Part shown: one piece after another, positions 51,331 through 61,911 of the stretch
How the letters are laid out: every line of letters starts with the position of its first letter
Position numbering within the stretch: the stretch's first letter is position 1
Source: Sympetrum striolatum
Lineage: Eukaryota > Arthropoda > Insecta > Odonata > Libellulidae
Assembly (NCBI GenBank): GCA_947579665.1
Contig: OX388345.1
Location: forward strand, 61,185,454 to 61,249,453
DNA length: 64,000 nucleotides
Direction of reading: 5' to 3'
Position numbers and translations under genes: made by a program
The notes under the pieces: generated by a model
What the model saw: only the letters and a program-made list of their open reading frames with translations
Told to the model about the DNA's origin: nothing
Database searches by the model: none

Positions 51331-54259
51331 TATGAAATTAGAAGAAGAAAAAATTGGAAGAATTAGAAGAATAAAAGATCAATGACTCTTAGTAAAATCT
51401 GATTCAAAGGAATAAAATAGTAGGCCTATATATTGCATACTACAATATACCCACTTTTGCAGATGGTTATTCAAGGGAAGAGAAACGATAGATGATTCGG
51501 CTAAAAAAATAAAGCAATAAAGATAAACTAAATTGAGATTACCTTATTTTACAATAACGGTCAATTTTATCGATGGTATTTTTGAATTACTAACGAAGAC
51601 TTACGTTTGTTACATGTAAGGACAGATATAAATGAAAAATATGCTAACGTACATACATTATATCGCTCATTTTCTTTGACTACATATGTTTTACCTTAGG
51701 GTAGGCTCATGAGCCACAATACTCCCCACTCAATGCCATTTGTTTCTTTTATTGGTAATATTCTTAAGTGTTTATGTCTTCTAACATATTTTGCTTTTGT
51801 CTTCCCCTCAGTCTTTTCTCTTACATTTTGTCCTCAATGGCTTTCCTTAGCATCCCCTCTAAGTATTTGACCCACCCAATTCCTCTCTAGACGCTTAATA
51901 ACTTTAATTAAAACCCTCTCATCCCCATCCATCTCTAACTCTTTCATTCAAAAGTTTAATTTCCATGGCATTTCCCTTTTGGCGAAGAAGGACCTTTTTT
52001 CGAAAAGAAAAACAGTGAAATAAATTGTACCGCGCTTTTATGTGTTAGCAGCTGAACGTACACAGTTCCTTTTCATCATGAAGTTTACCTCTACATCACT
52101 ACCTCATCAGCGCATTTCATGGACTCGTTTGTCTCACAAGGGAAAGATCTGAAGAAGAGGAAAAGTGTCGTTTACGATGATTTCACTCTGTCCGTTTTAT
52201 CACTTATCGTCCACTAAGGAAGCCCGTGTTCATTCGATTCTCCCGACCTCTCTCCTTCTTCCGGTCACTTCCCCCGGCCAATACTTATTTCATTTGTAGA
52301 GTGACCAATACAATTTCGGGCACTACTATTAAATCTTTACGACATCTTTATGGGAAAGGGGGTCCATGCGAATTTACGACCCTTTATCTTTTTATTCGCT
52401 CCTCCTTTGCCCTGCCAAGATGACTACGCAAGGTCTTCGAGCGGTTCAGCATGGGCAAATTTACGTAAACAGAGGCACATTCGGAACTCTATTGGATTTA
52501 ACGGAAATCTATTTTAAGTTTTGATAGAAATGGCGCTCTCAGAAATATATGTTTGAGGAATAAATCGTGTCGATGCGAATATTTCTTTTGAAACCTTGAA
52601 ATAGTAATTAGGGTTCCGATAAAAAGAAAGGGATCGTAAAATCGTCCTACACAGATAGCATTCTCCGTTTTTTGAGGTTTAAATTATTATATAATAGGGA
52701 ATGTTTATTTTCATAGGCAAAATGAATATCCGTGCTATTTATTATAAGTGATATGTTTGTGAGATCACGTACGCACATAATATCGTGTTTGTCAAATTCA
52801 TTAAAAAATTAAGCCGATCACTTAGCCATCTTTATAATCAAACTAAAACGAAACAATAAAAATTTGTTTTCCATATTGTAACGCATTTATACTCTATTTA
52901 AGTTTTTTGGACAATTTACTCATAAATTGTTAATTTACACATATTTTAGGATAAGATATTTTAATGAGCGTATTAAAATATACTCTTAACTTTGCCCTTA
53001 AAACGCGGAAATGATCATGAGCATTGGGTAACCTGGGGAACGCAAAATATCTGTATATGTTAAAAAAGGTTCAGTTTAAGTAACATCTACGTAAACATTA
53101 ATTCTTATTGTTTAATAGCCTTTTATATTCAGGTTGATTTATATACTGTAGTACTCTACAGTAAATTAAGTGCACTATGGTATGATACGTCTGATACCAG
53201 ATTAATCTTCTTCGTCTCATATTCAGTGAATTTAAAATGCTATGTTTGTTTGTTCGAGTTATCATTTTTCAGTTAGAGATATTTAGAGTTAGAATTTTTA
53301 TTTTAAAGTTGGCAGCATAATCAATCATTGAATCACGATGTTTAAAGAGGATAAGTATCCGTAAAGCACGGATACATCTATCTTGAGTGTTTTCGAAAAT
53401 AAATATACAAACTTCTAACCACTGTCTCAAGTTGCTTTTTTGATATGAAAATGATTTATCTGACATCAAAGTTAGCACTTATCCGAAGTACTTACACCAG
53501 CCGAAGCACAAAAAAGCAATGATCTATGACAAACCTTCAGACTCACAAAGTTTTAATAAAAATGGAAAAAATGTATTCACTGCCGTTTCATGAATTGAAT
53601 GTTATCCTATCTTCTACTTTCAATGTGATTTGTATAAGGGCACCAAAGAAACTTTGAATTCAAAAATATTAACTCATCAACGCTTTTTTTTAGGACTCAG
53701 TAAGTAACTTGGATGTTTTCAATGACGTAAGAGAAATTTGAATTTCTTTTTTCGAAAAAGCCTGCAGAGTAAACACATTGTACGCTCCGTAATTTCTTCC
53801 TCCAAAACTCAATTTCTAGTAACTTCGCGTGGAAAAATGACTGCTCAGAATTGATTACGGGTTTTATGGAAGACTTTGATGGAAGCATTCTTGTGTTTCG
53901 CATTTTTTAAAGGAACTGTAACAAGATATATACGTAATAAGGCGGGGGAGACAACCTAGAAACCCAATTTACCCTCGCTCTACCCTTCCGGTATTCATGT
54001 CATTTCTTTCCTCAAGATGAAATATGTATCCTACGTTCACGCTATAAATCCTTTCCTAAGATTAGGCAATTCTGGAAACTTTAAGAACTCTTTGGTAAAA
54101 GCAACGATTCTGTCGTTTACGCAATAGACAACGATCCTAACGTATACATATAAATTAATAAAATAACTATAAATAAATATGCTCTAATAAGAAAATAAAA
54201 CTTATTTTATTAATTAAATTATAAAAATATATTTTCATGATTTTTTGATAATATATTTT
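51331..54259. other. No gene recognised
   Basis: 51960-52460 is less AT-rich, with an unassigned frame at 52226-52423. The rest is AT-rich with no repeat recognised. The preceding interval, 50406-51235, includes a GC-rich stretch at 50810-51000 (for example gcgtgcaaaggagccctaac) without identity. Confidence 0.5.
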
Positions 54260-54536
54260 ATTTACATCTACATCTACATCTACATTAATACCCTGCAAGC
54301 CGCCTTTCGGCGTGTGGCAGGGGGTGTAAACACCAGTTGAATCTGTACTACTTCCTTATTCGGTTATTGTCACGTATTGTTCGCGGAAAGAATGAATCTC
54401 TAAAACGATTCGTCCTAGCATGTATTTCTCTTAACTTACGGTCATTATCGGATCGACCGAGGTAACAGGGGGGTTGCATGATACCGATTGTATCTTCCGA
54501 AAATGTAGTTTCCCTGAATTTATTAAGCAATCGCAG
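54260..54536 (-). pseudogene. LINE family 3 3' end, minus-strand copy
   Basis: Minus-strand coding runs from about 54530 to 54348: LLNKFRETTFSEDTIGIMQP, then LREIHARTNRFRDSFFPRTI and a short RDNNRIRK tail before the stop. The SFFPRTI motif is intact, so this copy is the best-preserved coding end in the window. The 3' UTR carries ccacacgccgaaaggcggct and ends in four ATGTAG-type units (gatgtagatgtagatgtaga when read on the minus strand). It is strongly 5'-truncated and has no recognisable palm domain upstream. Confidence 0.8.
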
Positions 54537-57500
54537 CCTAATTTAAATACGTACAATCAATTACATTTCTTTTTTATTTTGATGCTCAAAATTAATCAGC
54601 TTCAGTGCCACGGTGTTCCACTAAAATCAGCAAAAAATAAAATAGCAGAAACCAATCGCTCGCCAGAAAGAAATGTTCGTAATGGCTTTACGTTTCTTAA
54701 ATATTTAATCTCAAGATCAAAATCTCAGCAGCCTGAGACTGATTTAAACTACTTTATATAAGTTTATTAACTATGAATCTATTCAGAAATCTTCCACGTA
54801 TTCGAGCACTGCGGTCTCCAAATGAGATTTAATTTCTACATAATACTTATAGGAGTTGGCTATTTTTAATGATAGACGTTTACTGAAGAAATCAATATGT
54901 TAATGATACGATGATTGGAGAGAGCAACTTTCTGTTTTTAAACTCAAACTTTGCGAAATTGAAGGGATCCTTTACATTGTTTTACATCCTTATCATTTCT
55001 TTAAAGTAATCCCTTCAAATCCGTAATGCTAAAATAGCTCTGCTCAATACTATTAACGCATAATATTACAATATTTAACATTAACGAAAACATATCTAGC
55101 GTTACTTAGTAAAACTTTTTCATAATTCATAATCGAGTATTTAATACTATTAAAAAGTCGTTGTGGAATATTGCTAAAATGTCTCACCTAAGTGACCTAA
55201 ACATGTATATATGTAGGTTAGTATGCACGCAATGTATATTATGGATATATTAGAATCAATGTTTTAACTGGAACTTTTACCAGTAGCAAATCATGGCAAA
55301 AATAAATGCAACAAAGTGAACTTCCTAAATCATCCCTTCGTGAAATCTCAGTTGAAAAATTAATTCTTATCACTTTTTAATTCCGAAATAACCCTCTGAT
55401 AATTGGCAGGAAGGAAAGGGTAGCGCAGATGCCCCTTATCATATTAATGAGCCCCACCCCCTCCGAACCTGAGAACTACATAAGAAAACGTTATTAAGGC
55501 CTCAGCTAATCGGCTGGAAATCCAACGGAGTATAAATCAATCAAAAAGCCGTTCTTTGAGGGAATCGGCCTTAGTTTCGTAGAATTTTTAGCAGACAAGG
55601 TGGGAAAACGAGAAGAATTATTCTGCTTCAAGAATTCTCTTCACACGGTAGTAAGAGATAAAACCCTTGCAAAAACAATTCCTTAACCCCCTTAAGGTAT
55701 TCTCCCTTTAATTGTCTTACTATTCTTCAACTTGTATTTCCCTCGCTATTCTATCCCTACCCATTAATCCTGCTTTATTCCCCCTTTTTCCAATGTACCA
55801 TTCCACTCTCTACAACGGTCGTTTATATCTCGTTCCGCTTCCTTACCAGCGTTTTTTCCCTCCATTGGGAAGAAGGAAGATCTCTGTTATGCAAACACTT
55901 CAGACTTCTACGAGAACGATTTCCGAGGCATCTTTAAAAACCATCCCATTTTTCCTTCATGATCCTCGGGATATGCGGCAAAATCTCTCCTTAGGAAGCA
56001 ATCTAGTTCGTTTGGTTTCCAGGGATTTTTTAATTTTATTTCCTTCTGTCTTGGGGACGGAAAAGGGAGGGCAGCACACGCTTAGTGAAATGCGTTAGTC
56101 TTTTTATGTAAATTTATGCTGGCGACAAAGAGGGAAGGGAAGATATATCGATGTTCCGCTGAGGACTAATAACGTGGAGATCCTTATCAAGAAAAACGAC
56201 GTTTTCTTCGCGATGATTTATTGTTTCGGAAGATTGAAGTTTTGGGGACGTATTCAGATGTCAGCCTTTATATTAATTGCCCGTTACGAAAAACTCGCTG
56301 TAATAATTTGGGTTTTTGAAGAGGAACTCAAATGCCGGAGGAAATATCGATGGGGAAAAAAGGCGTTTTACAAATTGATTGGAAGGTTTTCGGAATGTAG
56401 CATATGAAATTCCATAGACACAAACAATTTCGTGTATCCAATATAAATATTCTTCTTTTTAAGTTCTTTGAATCTTTAATTCAATCATTCCTTTTTCTGA
56501 TAATAAATCGTAGATCTAAAATAGCAGCTGCCCATATATTTTGACCGAAGATATACTTTACTCAAAATGTTTAGTATGTCTAATTCTACGTAAGGACACT
56601 TCAAGCCACCTATTGGCGTGTGGCAGGGGGTGCAAGCAACATGACTATTTTCCTAATCGATTGCTTTAGCGTATCGTTCGCGGAAAAATTAATTCTTGAA
56701 TTGATTCGTTCTAGAATCTATTCCCCTGATCTTCCCTGCAGTATCATAACATCCTAAACGACAGGAAGGTAGCGCTATAGTATATTTAATATATTTATAT
56801 TATAATATCAGTTAAATCTTCTTAAAAAAAACTTTCTCTGCACTAATTTGCCACATTATCCTTTATTAATCTTTATTGTAAATATTACCATCACGCGTCC
56901 TGAATTATCTGAGTAACACTCATTCTTTACAAATCATGTCGCCTTTCGTTGTAGACTTTTAAATTCCCGAATATAATATTAGTCAGTTTGGTCCCATACA
57001 CTATATTCATATATGTTTTATTCATCAAATTAATACAAGATATTTTAGTATTTACAGTAAATTAATCTTTGAAAGAGTAATTGTTATTTTGAGGACAACG
57101 GAATAGACTGACTTGAAAAACATTGAATCTGCGGAATCGATGAATGGAAAAGTGAAAGGAAAACTTGTCAGGCATTATTTATAGCTTGCAGACGGAGCCA
57201 AAATAAGTATTTCTGGTATAGAAAGAGCCTAATAGTAATCTACATTATAACCACAGTTAACTCAATCTTTCTTATTGGACTGAATGAACTACTAAGTTCA
57301 AAGCTAAATTAATCAAAATCTCAAAACTATTACTTTACCTTTTGTTTTAGGAAAATTCATACATTCAAACGAATCAGCATTAACCTTCAAAATTAAAATT
57401 TATGAATATTTTCTGAAGAGAAAAATATTTGACCTAATTGTTTAAGTTCATAACGAGCAATTGAGGGATCTGAAAAAAATATCGTGCGATCTAGAAATAT

Positions 57501-58261
57501 TTACCGTGTATAAGGTCTAAATAAGTTCATGGTAAATACACAATTGAAAGTTAACTGAAGAAGCTTTATACGAAATCTTAAAAGATAATATTGATTGAGA
57601 AAATCACTCCCAACCTCAAGGCTTTCCGAGTGTATTTAGTTTCTCGGTGGAGAATAGAGGTTACGCCAACGCCACCTTTCCTGTTCGAGAAGTGAACCTT
57701 CTCGCCCACGCAATATATATGCATTCAAATAGATGCTTTTATGAAAATTCCCCTCGAGGAGGATTCCTCGGCTCGCAAATGCTCCGGAGATAAGAATATC
57801 TCGGTGGTATGAAGGGAAACAAAATCGAGAGCGAAAAAATTTGTGCCCCAAAATAAATTTTTCTGATTTTTTTTCTAAAAGGAATCTTTGCTGCAAAATA
57901 AGACTGTGACGTAATATTTCTCAAAAAAGGACAGAAAAAAAAACAAAACAAAAAGAAATTCCGAGTCCCATATCTTTAGAACCCTTTTTCATTGAACTTT
58001 GAATGCCGCGTCCGGTTCATTTCGCGCGTATATTGTTACATACTTTCATGTAACATAGCGTTAGCTTTTGATATTTTGTCCAACCACCAAATAAATAAAG
58101 GATGGTTTAAATATCTCTCTTTTATAAATGCAGTAGTCTGCATATAATTCAGACAAGATTTTTTGTAATCCAGAAATGTTAAAGCTTCAAAGCTTTCTGT
58201 TTGACCTTAGGTTAGGTTTTTTAGTTTGACCTTGCAAAATAAAAACATTTTACTAATACTA
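54537..58261. other. No gene recognised apart from the LINE copy at 56.6 kb
   Basis: 55690-56060 is C/T-rich on + and open for 128 codons without a domain; purine-rich sequence follows. The 57600-57950 minus-strand frames are unassigned. Confidence 0.5.
56600..56775 (-). pseudogene. LINE family 3 3' end, diverged minus-strand copy
   Basis: The minus strand aligns with the 41.4 and 54.4 kb copies: SRTNQFKN-stop, then a TTTTTCCGCGAACGATACG stretch corresponding to FFPRTIR. One T is lost there, which shifts the frame. The 3' block gccacacgccaataggtggc is a diverged version of the family motif. The TAA stop falls at the same codon as in the 41.4 kb copy. Confidence 0.7.
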
Positions 58262-58322
58262 TTGGGTCTAAAGGTATTTTTTAAGAGAGATTGTGACTGA
58301 AGATTCTCTTTTCCCTCTAACT
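58262..58322 (-). repeat. (ATT)n-tailed repeat family 1, copy H, diverged
   Basis: On the minus strand gttagagggaaaagagaatc, then ttcagtcacaatctctc, parallels the family 3' module. The AATAAAG block is mutated and there is no tail. Confidence 0.4.
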
Positions 58323-58872
58323 GGCAGTGATCCCAGGTTTACTGTAGGATATTTTACATGCATCAGTCCGTTCCTAGTCACTTAGACTATGTCATATAAA
58401 CTCTAATTTTCGAAACGCATCATTGGTTATATTTATTAAAGCAATATATCGTTGATGTTTAGAAATACGTATCCACTCTTTCTTGTTTTCCATTTTTTCA
58501 TTATATGGTTTCTATGTATTTATTGTCGTATTGTAAATAATTATTTAGTTTTTTTGTTCGGCTTAGGTAAATATATTTGAGGTAACCGAGACAGGTTCTT
58601 TTTATACTGGGGTACCTATATTCTCCCCTTCTTTTGTATTCTTGTTGTTAAATCACTATATGGTCAAAACATTGAACAATCGTATTTTGTATCAAATTTG
58701 TAAAAGGGCGGAATTAAAACTAATATTGTTATTATATCCATAATTAAGCGAAGGATTTTTATTACTACTTGTTTTCAATAAACACAATATATTGGAAGAT
58801 GTACAAATATTTTCTTATCTATCACGACGTATTTTCACAAGTCGCCAACGACTGTGAATTTTATTAAACTTA

Positions 58873-59728
58873 CTAGATGACGCGGTGAACCTCGTACCAC
58901 CTAATTCTATCTAGTGTATCTATATTTATTTATCATATTTTTGTTATATATGTCGAACTTACCTTCTGAAGTTTACAATTTGCAATCCGCGCACTATGTC
59001 CTCGAGTAGAGAGAGAGAGTAAAACCGTTTTAAAACTCTAACTAAAAATTCAGTAAACAATTACGTTGCTGTAAATAAAACTTTCTTGCTACTGACGTTT
59101 AAACAAAATTCTAAAAATATTAAATGTAAATGTTCGTACTTTCTTCCGTGCGATTCTTCACAGGATATGGTTCGTAACAGCAAATGTTAAAATCTCATGC
59201 GATATTTTCTTCTTCATAAAGTGTATCACTTATTATCAGGATTAATTTTAACTTGAATTATATTCTTAATGCATTTTGATGGATAAATACATGAACTTGG
59301 AATCAACGATCGCCTTCATTGTCAAGGGGGATGAGTTGTTCACAACCTCGAAACTTTTATAAAATATTCACGCATTTTATCAAAATTCTCAAAATTTCGA
59401 TTGGTAAACGATATTTCACGACCAAAATAAGAATTTTTATTCTATTCCTCTTATTTTGGTGCTTCATTCGATTTTCTACGGATATTATTCCAAATTTAAA
59501 TTTTCAAATGAAATAAAGCCTGCAGCGAGAAAAATGAACTATACGTGTATTTCTTATGGAAATGCTTTTTCGATTTTTCGGCTATTCCTTTTGGGTTTTT
59601 CCTAATTTTTTTCTCCTACGCCACCTCCGTACCGAGGCGAACAAAACGAAAACAATTATTCAAATCGGTCGAGCCGTTTTCGAGTTTTAGACGACGTCAA
59701 GAACATAATTTCATTTTATATATAAGAT
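58873..59728 (+). mobile_element. RTE-type non-LTR element or its nonautonomous derivative
   Basis: The start CTAGATGACGCGGTGAACCT and the end (caaatcggtcgagccgtttt, cgagttttagacgacg, then cattttatatataagatgag) match the architecture of widespread arthropod elements beginning CTAG.TGACCCGG and ending CGGT.CAGCCGTTTTCGAGTTTTA ... TATATATAAGAT. No reverse transcriptase is recognised inside. Short frames at 59319-59516 and 59545-59730 are inside it and are not separate genes. Confidence 0.6.
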
Positions 59729-61459
59729 GAGTTAGTGATATATCTCAACAATATTTTAGAGCAGAATTTTAGGACTGTATAAAGTTCAAATGTCAATATT
59801 TACTCCCATTCAAGCGTTAAAATGGAATAGGACAGCGATCAGCATTGATTCGTATCATTTAATTTAGAACGGCACGGGCATCCAAGGTCACACATTCTCC
59901 AGCGCGATGAAATCGTGGCAGCCTTCCCATCATTCCGAACTGACAACACAAACGCCGAGTTAAATAAGAACTCCCGCCAAAAAATATTTCAACTGACAAC
60001 TATGGTAAATTGTTTTGATTCTGTGTTTTCCGGCCCTATTTGTTCAACTTCTTCTTTCTACTCTCCCGCAGTATTCTCTCGCCCACTCTGTGAGAGATCG
60101 TGACAAATGCATCTTTTCCTCCCATGAAAAATATCTCAAAGCGCAGATTGTTCGATTTCAGCGCAAACATTCCTCCTGCCCTCCTCTCATAGACCCTTCC
60201 TCCATCAGCGTCTTTCAATTCCTCTCGCCGTTAAGTTTTTCCTTCCATTAACTATCGTCCGACTTTCGACATTTACCCAGTCACTCCCATTTCTTTCAAA
60301 CTGTATTAACCCTTCTTTCGCTCACTTAGAGCACATTTCCGTCTCCTCATCATAGCTTTTTTCATTCACTTCCGTTATCCACTGTTTCCGACATCTTTGT
60401 ACGAATCTCTTGTTTCCTCCATCCGAGTATGCTAACTATTAACTTCCTTCCACTTCCATCATTTCCTTCTCCGTTCCGTGAATTTCAATTCTTAATTCCT
60501 TATGGCATTTTTGCCTCCATTTGTCCTTCAATTTAAGCCTCTCCCTCTTTTCCCTTTTGCATCCCAAGGAAAAATTTCCACCGAAAAATATTAATAATCC
60601 CAGCTCACGCTGAATAGTAAGTAGTGTTCTTAATTTTAAATTTGGGCTTATGATGTCGTACATTATTCGAGGAAAGCTATTTAGGGTGGGCTAACGCATA
60701 AATAATGAGACGATAATGAAAAAGCAGCACCGCTGCGCGCTGTTTAACTTTCTTTTACCATCTAAAATTCCTCATTAGCGTTGTTTTACGCCTTTCACTC
60801 CATTCAAGACAACTTTTAACCAATTCTAATGAATATCAAATTTCCAACTGCAAAAGTTTACCCAAAATAAATATTCTTCGTTTAAAATTTTAAAATAATT
60901 TTAATTTTAACCTTTAACTAACATCCAAAAACTTAAACAAATGGTCGCATCGGGTCATTATTAATACGACTGAATTACAGCAACTTTGTATTTAAATTTT
61001 TATAACTCTGAAAAACTAAACAAACGTCACCTTGAATTTCTTTTATTTGTATTAGGGAGCTTTTTGCCATTTCTCATTAAAAAAATCTACCAAGTTTTGA
61101 GCCGAAAGCGTAGTAGAACATAGTACTACAACACTTATGATAACTTCGCTTCGGGTCAAAATTTCTGTTTTAGAGAAACAAAGTATCATTTTGAAAAACT
61201 AAATATATGAAAAAGGGCAAAAAATGAGAGACTAGAGAGAAGAACGACTGAAATCAACATAATTCTTTTATGAAAAAGTGATCGTACTCCGTTTATACAA
61301 GTCGAGTTTTTTTGACGATTGAGGTCACACCTTTTCCTAATATTATGGATTGTAGAGGATTCAAAAAGGGATAAACTTCAACCAATAAATCACCACGTGT
61401 ATATATAAATATATCTTCTAAGATTAAGTATGCTATCAATCCTGAAGAAAAACGAACTT
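59729..61459. other. No gene recognised; pyrimidine-rich patch
   Basis: 60020-60560 is strongly C/T-rich on + with short frames on both strands and no domain. The remainder is AT-rich. Confidence 0.5.
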
Positions 61460-61542
61460 GAAAAAGGTTCTGGGAATCGAACTCGGGATCTTCCTCTATA
61501 CGAGTGGCTGCTTTAACCATCTAAGCTAATTCAGGCAAGCCG
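61460..61542 (-). repeat. tRNA-derived SINE-like body 4
   Basis: On the minus strand an A-box-like attagcttagatggttaaag, then gatcccgagttcgattccca as B box, followed by a run of T. This is the most tRNA-like of the four, but the acceptor ends do not pair, so I read it as a SINE or tRNA pseudogene. Confidence 0.55.
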
Positions 61543-61814
61543 TTGTCAATAAATTGTTCTGAAACTCAAAAGAGAATATTCAAGAAAATATTAATAAGTT
61601 TTAATGCAGTTTATTAGAATGTCAGTTAGATCGGCGGCAGAGAGTTCCTAATGTTGTATTCACCAAATCAACTCTTTCTTCTACTGATGCGGCTTTATTC
61701 CTCTCAGTCGTCTTTGTAAAGGAATAACTAAAATTTTAGAAAGCTAAATTTCTAAGTTAAGCTGAAGTCTATTTTACTAAGTGACGGCGCCGGGAGAAGA
61801 TTTTCTAAAGAAGA

Positions 61815-61911
61815 TTCGCTACCAAAGTTTTTTCAACAAAGGTTTCACGACCAACGTTTTCATTACAAAGCTTTTTCGCTACTGAGCTTTCTCGTTACAG
61901 AGTATTTTCAC
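61815..61911. repeat. Degenerate ~16-bp minisatellite
   Basis: About six diverged units with consensus TTCGCTACAAAGCTTT: ttcgctaccaaagttt, ttcaacaaaggt, ttcacgaccaacgttt, tcattacaaagcttt, ttcgctactgagcttt, ctcgttacagagtatt. Unit lengths vary from 12 to 17 bp. It is not in a recognised gene. Confidence 0.7.

Noticed and set aside
58200..58240. Telomere-like TTAGG repeats (ttaggttaggtt)
   Set aside because: Only two units, expected by chance.
61460..61542. tRNA gene
   Set aside because: Good A- and B-box-like motifs, but no pairing acceptor stem or clean cloverleaf; classed as SINE or tRNA relic.
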